Below, one piece after another: positions 37,845 through 46,962 of a stretch of 64,000 bases of DNA; the first letter of the stretch is position 1, and every line of letters starts with the position of its first letter. Below the pieces are notes generated by a model that saw nothing but the letters and a program-made list of their open reading frames with translations, had not been told where the DNA came from and did no database searches. The position numbers were made by a program, and so were the translations under genes. Origin of the DNA: an uncultured Ellagibacter sp. (GTDB taxonomy: Bacteria; Actinomycetota; Coriobacteriia; Coriobacteriales; Eggerthellaceae); the NCBI GenBank assembly GCA_934654815.1, contig CAKUGU010000001.1, positions 37,160-101,159 on the forward strand. The letters run 5' to 3'.

Positions 37845-39162
37845 GGTGCCCTCCTATCTGCATGTTCCGTTCTCGCGCGCGGGCTGCCTTCTGCAGGCTC
37901 GTGCCGTGCAAAAGGGCGTTCTTCCCGAACTTGCGGCGGATGGCCACTGCGGTTTTCTGATAGGCCTGCTCCTTTTCCCTCGCAGCCACGTCATCGAACA
38001 GGGTTGCCGTCGCGAAGCTTTCGGGCAGAAGGCCGCCGAGGCCTATGTTTATCCGCCGGATTGCAAGCGAGGCGTCCGCCGTCTCGTCGAACAGTTCGTT
38101 GAAGTGTCTCATCAGCTCCCGTTCGGAGTTCGTTCGCCGCTCGAGTTTTTTGGTGCCGCTGGAATATGTCCCGAGCCTGCGGCCGTTCGCGGGAATTTTC
38201 CCGTGCCCGCAGTCGATGGTGGCGACTCCCTTCCATACGCCTTTCGGGCGGGCATAGCCCACTGAAAGCGTTATCTGCTCGCAGACGAGCCCGAGTTCCA
38301 CCAGTTCAAGCGTGCTGCCGTAAACCATTTCCCGCATGAGGATCCGCGCCTCTTCCCGCGAATAGTCGCGTTCGAGCACCTGCCCGTTCGACAGGGAGTG
38401 GCCGGTCGGCACGTACGAATGGATTTCCTCCATGGTGCACGGCTCTTGCCCCCAGGCGTGGTCGATGAGGTACTCGGCGTTCTTCCCGAATTCGCGGTAG
38501 AGCGTTTCCTCTCGCATGGCGGCCACGCTTGCAAGGTCGCGCGCGCCGTACTTCTCGAGGCGTCGGGCGATTCCTGGGCCGATGTTCCAGATGTCGGTTA
38601 TGGGCCGGTGAAACCATATGGTCCGGCGAAATGCTTCCTCGTCGAGCATGCCGATGCCGTCGTCTGCATGCTTCGCGAGCACGTCAAGCGCGACCTTGGC
38701 GAGGAAGAGATTGGTCCCGACTCCGGCTGTGGCGACGATGTGCATTCGTTCGTATACGCTGTCCATCAGGGATTTCGCAAAACTTCGCGCATCGGTGCGG
38801 TAAAGCGCGAGATACCCTGTGGCGTCGATGAAGCATTCGTCGATCGAATAGACGTGCATGTCGTCGGGTGATACGCGTTCGAGGTAGATGCGGTATATCT
38901 CGGCCGAGGCCTCCATGTAACGGCGCATGCGGGGCTTGGCCTTCACATAGTCGATGCCTTCGGGTATTTCGAACACACGGCAGCGCCCGGGCATGCCGAG
39001 GGCTTTGAGAGCCGGTGACACGGCGAGGCAGATGGTCTTGTCGCCTCGGTCGGGATCGGCGACGACGAGATTGGTCGTGAACGGATCCAGCTTCCGATCG
39101 GCGCATTCCACGCTGGCATAAAACGATTTCAAATCGATGCATACATACCATGATTGCCCCAT
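37837..39162 (-). CDS. Y-family (UmuC/DinB-type) DNA polymerase
   Basis: A 441-residue translesion polymerase. Motif I reads YVCIDLKSFYASVECADRKLD and the catalytic DE pair is in VYSIDECFIDATGY. VGTNLFLAKVALD and IWNIGPGIARRLEKYG mark the palm and thumb, the latter a helix-hairpin-helix; a little-finger domain follows. The protein resembles the UvrX/ImpB group more than DinB in its long C-terminus. ATG 39162 is chosen because the catalytic domain starts at once; the frame extends 94 codons upstream through the promoter region. A perfect SOS box lies 20 bp upstream. It replicates past damage when induced. Confidence 0.93.
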   Translation of the reverse strand: MGQSWYVCIDLKSFYASVECADRKLDPFTTNLVVADPDRGDKTICLAVSPALKALGMPGRCRVFEIPEGIDYVKAKPRMRRYMEASAEIYRIYLERVSPDDMHVYSIDECFIDATGYLALYRTDARSFAKSLMDSVYERMHIVATAGVGTNLFLAKVALDVLAKHADDGIGMLDEEAFRRTIWFHRPITDIWNIGPGIARRLEKYGARDLASVAAMREETLYREFGKNAEYLIDHAWGQEPCTMEEIHSYVPTGHSLSNGQVLERDYSREEARILMREMVYGSTLELVELGLVCEQITLSVGYARPKGVWKGVATIDCGHGKIPANGRRLGTYSSGTKKLERRTNSERELMRHFNELFDETADASLAIRRINIGLGGLLPESFATATLFDDVAAREKEQAYQKTAVAIRRKFGKNALLHGTSLQKAARARERNMQIGGHHA

Positions 39163-39180
39163 TCCCTTATCCCCTTTTAT

Positions 39181-39195
39181 CGAACAAACGTTCTG
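39181..39195 (-). promoter_or_regulatory. LexA (SOS) box
   Basis: CGAACAAACGTTCTG contains the palindrome GAACnnnnGTTC of the Gram-positive/actinobacterial LexA box. It lies 19 bp upstream of the polymerase ATG. A second partial site (TCGTTTGTTCG at 39261-39271) shares ten bases of it. Confidence 0.85.
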
Positions 39196-39355
39196 AAATG
39201 AAGATATCAAATTGAAAGGAACATTTGTACGATAATTGAAGAAAATCCGCCAAGCGTCCATCGTTTGTTCGATAAAGCGGGCGCACGGTAACTGCCCGAT
39301 AGGTAAGGCAACGCTTTCGCAACGTAAGGAGCGCGCGCGATGGTAAGCTCGTACC

Positions 39356-39697
39356 ATGATGCTCGATAAGAGGCTTCGGGGAATGCGAGGGCGTATGGGA
39401 GGCAGGAAACGGTCGGCGCGGACGCGGGAGATCGCGGAATTCAAGTCGCAGCTCGAAGACGGGCTCGGCGGGCTCGATGATGTCTTCGCGGTTGAGGATG
39501 AGCGCGTCAGGCAGGGCGAGGCTCAGCACGAGGCGCAGCTGCGCTACAGGTCCTGCGAGAAGAAGAATCGTTATGCGACGAGGGAAGACGCCGAAGAGGC
39601 GCGCAGCTGGTGCGAGGCGCGCGGGAGGCGGGGCCTCGCGATCTACCGATGCGAATGGTGCGGCGGCTGGCACCTCACATCGCATCCCCGCGCCTGA
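39356..39697 (+). CDS. Small protein with C-terminal Cys pair (CxxC zinc-ribbon-like)
   Basis: A 113-residue protein, divergent from the polymerase. The N-terminal 45 residues are basic (RLRGMRGRMGGRKRSARTRE). The C-terminal part reads YRSCEKKNRYATREDAEEARSW, a helix, then YRCEWCGGWHLTSHPRA; the CxxCGxWHLT ending, with an upstream Cys and His, looks like a small zinc ribbon. Proteins with a YxCxxCGxWHLT end are common small hypotheticals in actinobacteria and phages in my recollection. ATG 39356 and 39359 are both possible. The function is unknown; nucleic-acid binding is a reasonable guess. Confidence 0.7.
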   Translation: MMLDKRLRGMRGRMGGRKRSARTREIAEFKSQLEDGLGGLDDVFAVEDERVRQGEAQHEAQLRYRSCEKKNRYATREDAEEARSWCEARGRRGLAIYRCEWCGGWHLTSHPRA

Positions 39698-39759
39698 CTC
39701 TGCGGCGGCGTGCGTCTTGCAAGGCCCAGAAAAGGTGCACGCCGCCGCGGGCGCGCCAG

Positions 39760-40674
39760 CTAGCGCTCCGATAGAAGAAGGCCCGCGATCGTGAGCGCCG
39801 CGCCGAGGGCGATCTGCCAGGTCAAAGGCTCTCCGAGAACGGCAACCGAGCATGCCACGGTGATGACGGGCGAAAGGTAGATGTAGGCGCTCGTGCTGAC
39901 GACGCCCAAGATGCCGGCCGCCTTGTTCCACGTGACGTAGCAGGTGGCCGACGCGACAAGTCCCAGGAACAACAGATTCGCGAGCATCGTGGGATTCGCG
40001 ATCCACCCGATGCCGGCCCCGTCCGCCCCTTGCCCGAATCCCATGACCGGCAAAAGCGGCAGCATGAACAGAAGCCCCCAGAGAAACGTGCGCTTCGTGG
40101 TGGCGATGGTGGAAAGCCCCAGCTTGCCGAGCTTTTTCCCGATGGTCGAGTAGATCGCCCATGCGAGTGCCGCCGCCACGGCGAGAAGGCAGCCGGCAAG
40201 CCCCGCGTCGCCTTGCCCGGCGCCTTCGTAGCTGATGAGGGCGATTCCCACGATCGCAAGCGCGAACCCTGCGAAGAATCGCGGCGAGACGTGCTCCTCG
40301 CGCGTGCCGAACAAGGCGATGAGCGCGATGAACAATGGTGCGATCGCGACGATGACGCCTACGTTCGAGGCGCTCGTCATGGTGAGCGCGACGTTCTCCA
40401 TAAGAAAGTACAGCGCGATGCCCGTCGCGCCCGCCGCCGCGAACAGCGCTTCGGTGCGCCATCCCAGAAACGGCGTGACGCGGTGGTGGATGATGCAGAG
40501 CGCGAGCGCGCCGAGCGCGAAGCGGAGGAAGAGGATTTCGATCGGGTTCGCGGCGGTGAGCAGCACTTTCGTGCACACGAAGGTAACGCCCCACACGGCG
40601 ACGGTGAAGAAGGCGAGCGCATGCCCGCGGGCGCGATGCGCGTGTTCGGTGTGCAAGAGGGTCGCTTCCGCCAT
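39760..40674 (-). CDS. DMT/EamA family transporter
   Basis: A 304-residue membrane protein of ten helices in two EamA repeats (FFTVAVWGVTFVCTKVLL; CLLAVAAALAWAIYSTIGKK). The ends read PVITVACSVAVLGEPLTWQ, typical of the drug/metabolite transporter superfamily. Members export amino acids, nucleosides or drugs; nothing here tells which. The N-terminal 18 residues are His-rich (HTEHAHRARGHA). It is a single gene on the minus strand. Confidence 0.92.
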   Translation of the reverse strand: MAEATLLHTEHAHRARGHALAFFTVAVWGVTFVCTKVLLTAANPIEILFLRFALGALALCIIHHRVTPFLGWRTEALFAAAGATGIALYFLMENVALTMTSASNVGVIVAIAPLFIALIALFGTREEHVSPRFFAGFALAIVGIALISYEGAGQGDAGLAGCLLAVAAALAWAIYSTIGKKLGKLGLSTIATTKRTFLWGLLFMLPLLPVMGFGQGADGAGIGWIANPTMLANLLFLGLVASATCYVTWNKAAGILGVVSTSAYIYLSPVITVACSVAVLGEPLTWQIALGAALTIAGLLLSER

Positions 40675-40879
40675 GGGGTGTGCCTTTCGTGGTGCTTTCG
40701 CGGCTGTTCATTCCGACGCCGCCGGAAGCGCTCAAGGCTTCGCGCGGCGGTGCGGTCACCCATTATGGCCGCTCGCTCGCCGACGGGAAAGAAGAAGCAG
40801 GCGAGCGAGCGGGACGGGGCATATTCGGGCTCTTGCGCACGGCCGCCGCAGCTCTTTCCGACTGCCCGGGTAAGAAGAA

Positions 40880-40928
40880 TTGCGGCGGCGTCGAACGTTG
40901 CGGCGGCGTCGAACGTTGCGGCGGCGTT
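40880..40928. repeat. 18-bp tandem repeat, about 2.7 copies
   Basis: TTGCGGCGGCGTCGAACG occurs at 40880 and 40898, and a third partial copy starts at 40916. It lies just beyond the stop of the hydrolase gene, within a 274-bp gap to the DMT transporter. Copy number could vary between strains by slippage. The rest of the gap shows no gene. Confidence 0.8.
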
Positions 40929-40948
40929 GCGCCCTGCGGCGGTTATCC

Positions 40949-41647
40949 CTAATCTGCGCGCCCCAAAGCTTCCAAAAGCTCGTCGGTGTTGATGACGTGG
41001 CAGTAGATGTTGTTGAGGATCTCCAGCTCCGCACGCTGTATCTCCTCGGTCGACGCGCGGCAGGCATCCTCGATGAGCCACACTTTGAAGCTCTCGTCGG
41101 CGAGTGAGCGCACGGTTCCCGACACGCACTGGTCGGTGAGCACGCCGGTGCACACCACGGTGTCGATACCCATATTACGCAGCGCGAGCACGAGGTTCGT
41201 TCCCGCAACAGCGCTGTCGGTCGTCTTCGTGAACACGATCTCGTCGTCGTGCGGAGAAAGCGCGGGGACGATCTGCCCTTCGGGCGCGTCCATCGGCACG
41301 AGCAAGTCGTTGTACCCCGAGCTGCGCTGCACGAGCGAGCGGTCCGATCCGTCGCGCTTCAAGCAGGCGATACGCGCGAAATTCACGTTCATGCCCTGCT
41401 CGCGAAACGCCGCGAGAATGCGCTCGTTGTTCGGCACGACCACCTCGTCGATCGCGCGGTAGAACTGCTCCCAGCGCTCGGCGTGGCGAACCTCGGCGGG
41501 CGTGGGGTTCTCGATCGTCGGGCGCGTGATGAACACATGCTGCATGTCGATCACGAGCAGGGCCGTCTTTCCCGGGTCGATTTCCACCTCTCCCCAGTCA
41601 TCGTCGTCCTCGTAGTAAAAAGAGCAGTAGCGGTCGTTGACTTTCAT
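40949..41647 (-). CDS. Isochorismatase-fold cysteine hydrolase
   Basis: A 232-residue enzyme. The catalytic triad of the family is visible: Asp in TALLVIDMQHVF, Lys in DEIVFTKTTDSA, and Cys in VCTGVLTDQCVSGTVRSLAD. Family members hydrolyse amides such as nicotinamide, N-carbamoylsarcosine, ureidoacrylate or biuret, or isochorismate. The N-terminus is acidic (YYEDDDDWGEVEID). It follows an APC permease gene on the same strand (108-bp gap with a hairpin), so its substrate may be the imported amino compound or amide. The exact substrate cannot be read from sequence. Confidence 0.9.
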   Translation of the reverse strand: MKVNDRYCSFYYEDDDDWGEVEIDPGKTALLVIDMQHVFITRPTIENPTPAEVRHAERWEQFYRAIDEVVVPNNERILAAFREQGMNVNFARIACLKRDGSDRSLVQRSSGYNDLLVPMDAPEGQIVPALSPHDDEIVFTKTTDSAVAGTNLVLALRNMGIDTVVCTGVLTDQCVSGTVRSLADESFKVWLIEDACRASTEEIQRAELEILNNIYCHVINTDELLEALGRAD

Positions 41648-41668
41648 GCGCTTCCCTTTGCGTATCGG

Positions 41669-41713
41669 GGCGAACCCGCCTTGCGGCCCGGGCGGGCGCG
41701 AGGCGGGTTCGCC
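41669..41713 (-). repeat. 13-bp inverted repeat between permease and hydrolase genes
   Basis: GGCGAACCCGCCT (41669-41681) pairs perfectly with AGGCGGGTTCGCC (41701-41713), loop 19 nt. It lies between the APC permease stop and the hydrolase start, with no T-run, like the hairpins at 8833 and 31393. Confidence 0.75.
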
Positions 41714-41755
41714 GATGGTCGATGTCGATGGCCCTTGCGGGGTGTTCGCTGACGT

Positions 41756-43135
41756 CTAGTCCGCCTGCGCCGGGCTTGCCGTGCGCGTGGCTTCTCCTGC
41801 GACTTCGTCTTCGGTTGCGAGCCCTTGCTCGGCGAGGAACTTGGCGCGGGTTCGACGTCCTACCAGGTAATAGTATGCCACGCCGGCGGCGCACCACACC
41901 GCTCCGACGACGATGACGTCCACACCCGAGAACGCGATGGCGAGGGCGTACAGCGCGATGCCGATGACGGGCACGACGGGCACGAGCGGGCAGCGGAACG
42001 GGCGCTTCGCATCGGGCTGCTTCACGCGCAGGTACACAAGAAGCCCGCAGGCGAACATGTAGCACAGGCCGTACCCGAACACGCCGAGGAACCCTGCAAG
42101 CGTCCAGGCGTCGGGCGTGACGATGGGCAGAAACGACACGACGATCATGGACACGGCGGTCACTGCGAGCGCGGTCGTGGGCGTGCCGTTCTCGTCGACT
42201 CGGGAAAACGTTTTCGGGAACCACCCTTCACGGGCCATGGCGTACAGCACGCGCGTTTGCCCCATGACGCCGCCGTTGGCGGTGGACATGGAGCCTGTGA
42301 AGCAATGGATGGTCATCCACACGATGCCGGCGATGCCGAACAGCGACCCGCCGATCACGATAAGCGGCGCGTCGGTGCCGAGCTCGGCGAACCCGTCGGC
42401 GGGGAACAGGCCGTAGAGCACGGTGGCGAAGGCGCCGAAGAGCACGGTCAGGAAGATCGCCGCGCCGATGAGCGCATGCGGGATGTCGCGCGAGGGGTTC
42501 TTCGACTCCTCGGAAAGCGTTGCCACCACTTCGAATCCGCAGAACGCGATGACGACGTAGGGGAGCGTCTGCAGGAAGGGCTCGACGGTGCCGTAGGGTG
42601 CGAAAGGCTGGTAGTTCGCCGGGTCGATCATCGTGGCGCCCATGACGACGAACAGCGCGCTCGAGGCGATGAGGATGACGCCGAACGTGGCCTCGACGAG
42701 GGCGGAAAGCTTCACACCGAGCCTGTTCACCGCCAGGAAGAGAAGTGCGCACGCGACGGAGCCGACCCACTGCGGGACAACCGGCAGAAGCACGTGCACG
42801 TAGATTCCCACCGACACGAGCTCGACGTTCAGACCGAATAGAAGCGCGAACCAGTAAATCCATCCGAGCATGAAGGAAATGGGATGATCCTCGCCGAACA
42901 CCTGTTTAGTGTATTCCCAGATGCCGCCGCATTTCGGGAACATCGTGGCAAGCTCGGAGAACACGAATGCGGTGGCAAGGGTGGCGAGCCCGCCGGCAAT
43001 CCAATAGCTCACGGACGCCAAAGGCCCTGCCGCCTCGGCGGCACCGCCCACGCCGATGGCGAATCCCGACGCCACCACCGCGGCGTAGCCCGTGAGCATG
43101 AGCACGCCCTTTCCCAGCACTTTCTTAAGTCCCAT
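41756..43135 (-). CDS. APC superfamily amino-acid permease
   Basis: A 459-residue permease with about 12 helices. The first helix carries the unwound glycine motif GFAIGVGGAAEAAGP, and PKCGGIWEYTKQVFGE and AFCGFEVVATLSEESKNPSRDIP are typical of APC carriers. The C-terminal 30 residues are charged and cytoplasmic. Substrates of the family are amino acids, polyamines or related amines, moved with protons or by antiport. It is the first gene of the pair with the hydrolase. The gene diverges from dnaE across 293 bp. Confidence 0.92.
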   Translation of the reverse strand: MGLKKVLGKGVLMLTGYAAVVASGFAIGVGGAAEAAGPLASVSYWIAGGLATLATAFVFSELATMFPKCGGIWEYTKQVFGEDHPISFMLGWIYWFALLFGLNVELVSVGIYVHVLLPVVPQWVGSVACALLFLAVNRLGVKLSALVEATFGVILIASSALFVVMGATMIDPANYQPFAPYGTVEPFLQTLPYVVIAFCGFEVVATLSEESKNPSRDIPHALIGAAIFLTVLFGAFATVLYGLFPADGFAELGTDAPLIVIGGSLFGIAGIVWMTIHCFTGSMSTANGGVMGQTRVLYAMAREGWFPKTFSRVDENGTPTTALAVTAVSMIVVSFLPIVTPDAWTLAGFLGVFGYGLCYMFACGLLVYLRVKQPDAKRPFRCPLVPVVPVIGIALYALAIAFSGVDVIVVGAVWCAAGVAYYYLVGRRTRAKFLAEQGLATEDEVAGEATRTASPAQAD

Positions 43136-43339
43136 TTCGCCTCACTCCTTGAGAGTTGCCATTCTGAATGGGGAAAGGGTAGGGGCAGGAAGTTTCAGGA
43201 ATGTTTCGACTGTGCCGCTTTATCGCGTTGTAGCGCTAAAGCGCCCGAAAACGGAAAAAGTTGGAGGTGATGGTCTCATGCCGCTTTCGTGAAAAAGACA
43301 TTTGTTCGCTATGTTACCCTCGCATAACTCGATGAACGC

Positions 43340-43348
43340 TGCTATGAT
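43340..43348 (+). promoter_or_regulatory. Extended -10 promoter for dnaE
   Basis: TGCTATGAT is an extended -10 (TGn plus TATGAT) 80 bp upstream of the dnaE start. No strong -35 is seen, as is usual with extended -10 promoters. Confidence 0.5.
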
Positions 43349-43428
43349 TGGACGCGAGAAAACAGACGCGCAACCGCATCCTTCGAACACACCACGCGCG
43401 CATTCCCCAAGCGATTCGAGGCACATCC

Positions 43429-46400
43429 ATGGCGTTCGTTCATTTGCACAACCACACCGAGTACTCCCTGCTCGACGGCCTTACCCATGTGAAGGACATG
43501 GTCCGCCGCGCGGCCGAGCTCGACATGCCCGCCGTCGCCATCACCGATCACGGCGTCATGTCGGGCGTGCCCGAGCTCTGCGACGCATGCACCGCGGTCG
43601 AAAAGGAAACCGGCAAGAAGGTCAAGCCCATCTACGGCTGCGAGGTCTACTTCACCACCGACGAGGAGCTGCGCAAGGACGTGAAGCCGAAGCTGTACCA
43701 CCTGCTTCTCCTTGCGAAGACCAACGAGGGCTACCACAATCTGTTGCACCTGGTCAGCGAGTCGCATGTCGACAACTTCTACTACAAGCCGCGCACCACG
43801 TTCTCCATGCTGCAGAAGTACGGCCACGGCATCATCGGGTCGTCCGCCTGCATCGCGGGCATCATCCCGAAGCTTCTGGACAACCGCCAGTTCGACGACG
43901 CCGTCACCTGGGCGAAGAAGTTCGCCAGCTGCTTCGACGAGGGCGACTTCTACATCGAGCTGCAGAACCAGGGCCTGCGCACCGACGGCGGTATGACGCA
44001 GACGGAGCTCAACCACCAGCTCACGAAGGTCGCCCAGCTCGCGGGATTGAAGACCATCGCCACGAACGACTTCCACTACCTGAAGAAGGAAGACGCGAAG
44101 GCGCAGGACATCATGCTCTGCATCGGCACGGGCTCGGCCGTGAACGACGCGAACCGCATGCGCTTCGAGAACGACGAGTTCTACATGAAGACGGAAGAGG
44201 AGATGCGCGAGGCGCTGCGCGACTTCCCCGAGGCGTGCGACAACACGGTGGAGGTGGCGAACAAGGTCGACGTCGTGCTCGAACGCGACTCCATCCTGCC
44301 GCGTTTCCCCTTGCCGGAAGGCGAAACCGAGGAAAGCTGGTTTCGCAAGCAGTGCGAATGGGGTTTGAAGAAGCGCTACGGCGATCCCGTTCCCAAGGAA
44401 GCATGGGACCGCTACGAATACGAAGCCGGCATCATCTTGCAGCAGGGCTTCCCGGCCTACTTCCTCATCGTACAGGAATACATCTCGTGGGCACGCGAGC
44501 AGGGCATCGGCGTCGGCCCCGGCCGTGGCTCGGCCGCAGGCGCCATCTGCACGTACGCCATGGGCATCACCGACCTCGACCCGCTCCCGAACGGGCTTCT
44601 GTTCGAACGCTTCCTATCGCCGGAACGCGTGGAGATGCCCGATATCGACGTCGACTTCGAAGATGAACGCCGCCAGGAAGTCATCGAGCACATCAAGGAG
44701 GTCTACGGCGAGGACCACGTGTCGGGCGTCATCACCTTCGGCAAGCTGCAGGCGAAGAACGCCGTGCGTGACTCCGCCCGCGTGCTCGATTACCCGTACA
44801 GCGTGGGCGACCGCATCTGCAAGATGATCGGCGATGAGCTCGGCATCACGATCGACAAGGCGCTCGAGACGAACCCCGACCTCAAGAAGGCCTACGACAC
44901 TGAAGACGACGTGAAGCAGGTCGTCGACGCCGCCCGTTCCATCGAAGGACACGTTCGCGGCGAAGGCGTCCACGCCTGTGCCACGATCATCTGCCGCGAC
45001 CCGATGGCCGACCACGTGCCCATGAAGCGCGATACCAAGGGCGGCGGCATCATCACTCAATACGACGGTCACTACACCCCCGACCTCGGCCTTTTGAAGA
45101 TGGACTTCCTCGGCCTGCGCACGCTGGGCGTGCTTTCGCGCGCCTGCCGCAACGTCGAGCAGACGACCGGCATCAAGATGGTCCCCGAGGAAATCCCGAC
45201 CGACGACGAGGGCGCGTTCGCGCTCATGCGCTCCGGCAACATGGACGGCCTGTTCCAGGTGGAAGGCTCGCTGTACGTCAGCCTCTTCGCCCGGCTCCCA
45301 CCGCGGCGCTTCTCCGACATCGTCGCATCGATCGCGCTGAACCGCCCGGGTCCGCTCGAGTCCGGCATGGTCGACGACTATGTCAAGGTCGCAAGCGGCA
45401 AAACGCCCGTCCACTATTACGATGAGCGCCTGCGCCCCGTGCTCGAGGAAACCTACGGCACCATGGTCTACCAGGAACAAATCATGCAGGTGTCCATGGT
45501 GATGAGCGGCTTTTCCGCCGGCAAGGCAGACAAGCTGCGCAAGGCAATGGGCAAGAAGAAGCTCGACATCATGCGCATGCTCCAGGAAGACTGGAACAAC
45601 GGTGCCGTCGCCAACGGCTACTCGCTCGAGATCGCGAAGAAGATCTGGGACGATGCGGAGAAGTTCGCGAAGTACGCCTTCAACAAGTCGCACTCCGCCG
45701 CGTATTCCATCCTGGTCATGCGCACGGCGTATCTGAAGGCGCATTACCCGAACGAGTACATGGCCGCTGTGCTGTCGAGCTACATGGGCAACACCGACCG
45801 CCTCATCCGCTACATCGCGAGCTGCAACCACAACGGCACGCCGGTGCTGCCGCCTGACATCAACTCGTCGAACGCGGAGTTCACGCCGGTTAAAGACGGC
45901 ATCCGCTTCGGCCTGGTCGGCGTGCGCGGCGTGGGCCGCAACGTCGCGGAGGCCATCATCGCCGAGCGCGAGGAGAACGGGCCTTTCACGAGCCTGCACG
46001 ACTTCGTGAACCGCGTCGACGCCAAGTGCTTCAATCGCAAGACGCTTGAGGCCCTGATCAAGGGCGGGGCGTTCGACTCGACGGGGTACACGCGCAAGCA
46101 GCTCATGTACTTCCTCGACGAGACGCCGCTGCTTGAAAACGCCTCGAAGCGCCAGAAGGACCGCGAAGCGGGCCAGGTCAGCATGTTCGACCTGTTCGCC
46201 GACGACGAGGATTCCGGCTTCCAGGAAGACGTGCCGGCGCCCGACGGCATTGAGTGGGACAAGCGCACCAAGCTCGCCTACGAGAAGGAAATCATGAAGA
46301 TCTACGTGTCCGAGCACCCGCTCGCGCCGTACGAGAACGCGATTTCCCACATGACGAAATACCAGCTGGGCGACTTGGCCGAGCGCACGAAGGAGATCAA

Positions 46401-46887
46401 GTCGGCGGTGTTCGTCGGCATGGTGTCCAACGTCGTGGTCAAGCTCACGAAGCGCGGCACGAAGATGGCGACGTTCTCGCTCGAGGACACGACGGGCCAC
46501 ATCGAGTGCATCTGCTTCAAGTACGACGACAACGCCGAGGCCATCCACGAAGACGCTATCGTCAAGATAAAGGGTAAGTTCGAGCACAGCGATCGCGGCA
46601 ACCAGATCATGGCGTTCGAGATCGAGGAAATCGAGCTGAAGGAGGAGGACGCCCGTCCGGCCCATCTCGAGTTGAAGGTGCCGTCTTACGACTTCGATCA
46701 GCAGAAGTCGCTGCGCCTCAGTCGCATCCTCCAGTCGTACCCGGGTCGCGACGGCGTGGTGCTGTTCGTCACTCAGAACGACGGCAAGAAGTTCCGCGCG
46801 GAACTGCCCGTCACGGTCGACGCGACGTCGCCGGTGATGCGCAGCGAGTTGCAGGACCTGTTCGGTCGCGGCGTGCTCATCGCGTAA
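43429..46887 (+). CDS. dnaE: DNA polymerase III alpha subunit
   Basis: The 1152-residue replicative polymerase. The N-terminal PHP domain (FVHLHNHTEYSLLDGLTH) keeps the metal-binding His residues of an active nuclease. The palm holds GVGPGRGSAAGAICTYAMGI and the catalytic aspartates in PDIDVDFEDERR. FNKSHSAAYSILVMRTAYLK is the conserved fingers region; a helix-hairpin-helix (FGLVGVRGVGRNVAEAI) and an OB fold (VFVGMVSNVVVKLTKRGTKM) follow. The internal MSMFDLF-like sequence (QVSMFDLFADD) is a probable beta-clamp binding site. ATG 43429 starts directly at the PHP domain. Confidence 0.98.
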   Translation: MAFVHLHNHTEYSLLDGLTHVKDMVRRAAELDMPAVAITDHGVMSGVPELCDACTAVEKETGKKVKPIYGCEVYFTTDEELRKDVKPKLYHLLLLAKTNEGYHNLLHLVSESHVDNFYYKPRTTFSMLQKYGHGIIGSSACIAGIIPKLLDNRQFDDAVTWAKKFASCFDEGDFYIELQNQGLRTDGGMTQTELNHQLTKVAQLAGLKTIATNDFHYLKKEDAKAQDIMLCIGTGSAVNDANRMRFENDEFYMKTEEEMREALRDFPEACDNTVEVANKVDVVLERDSILPRFPLPEGETEESWFRKQCEWGLKKRYGDPVPKEAWDRYEYEAGIILQQGFPAYFLIVQEYISWAREQGIGVGPGRGSAAGAICTYAMGITDLDPLPNGLLFERFLSPERVEMPDIDVDFEDERRQEVIEHIKEVYGEDHVSGVITFGKLQAKNAVRDSARVLDYPYSVGDRICKMIGDELGITIDKALETNPDLKKAYDTEDDVKQVVDAARSIEGHVRGEGVHACATIICRDPMADHVPMKRDTKGGGIITQYDGHYTPDLGLLKMDFLGLRTLGVLSRACRNVEQTTGIKMVPEEIPTDDEGAFALMRSGNMDGLFQVEGSLYVSLFARLPPRRFSDIVASIALNRPGPLESGMVDDYVKVASGKTPVHYYDERLRPVLEETYGTMVYQEQIMQVSMVMSGFSAGKADKLRKAMGKKKLDIMRMLQEDWNNGAVANGYSLEIAKKIWDDAEKFAKYAFNKSHSAAYSILVMRTAYLKAHYPNEYMAAVLSSYMGNTDRLIRYIASCNHNGTPVLPPDINSSNAEFTPVKDGIRFGLVGVRGVGRNVAEAIIAEREENGPFTSLHDFVNRVDAKCFNRKTLEALIKGGAFDSTGYTRKQLMYFLDETPLLENASKRQKDREAGQVSMFDLFADDEDSGFQEDVPAPDGIEWDKRTKLAYEKEIMKIYVSEHPLAPYENAISHMTKYQLGDLAERTKEIKSAVFVGMVSNVVVKLTKRGTKMATFSLEDTTGHIECICFKYDDNAEAIHEDAIVKIKGKFEHSDRGNQIMAFEIEEIELKEEDARPAHLELKVPSYDFDQQKSLRLSRILQSYPGRDGVVLFVTQNDGKKFRAELPVTVDATSPVMRSELQDLFGRGVLIA

Positions 46888-46900
46888 TCGCGTGCTTTCA

Positions 46901-46938
46901 ATCGGGCCGCAGGGCGAATCCTGCGGCCCGATGCGTTT
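46901..46938 (+). terminator. Hairpin after dnaE
   Basis: A 13-bp perfect stem (ATCGGGCCGCAGG / CCTGCGGCCCGAT) with a 6-nt loop, followed by GCGTTT. It is a good intrinsic terminator with a short T tail. Confidence 0.8.
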
Positions 46939-46962
46939 GAGGGGCGGGCCCGATACGGTATC

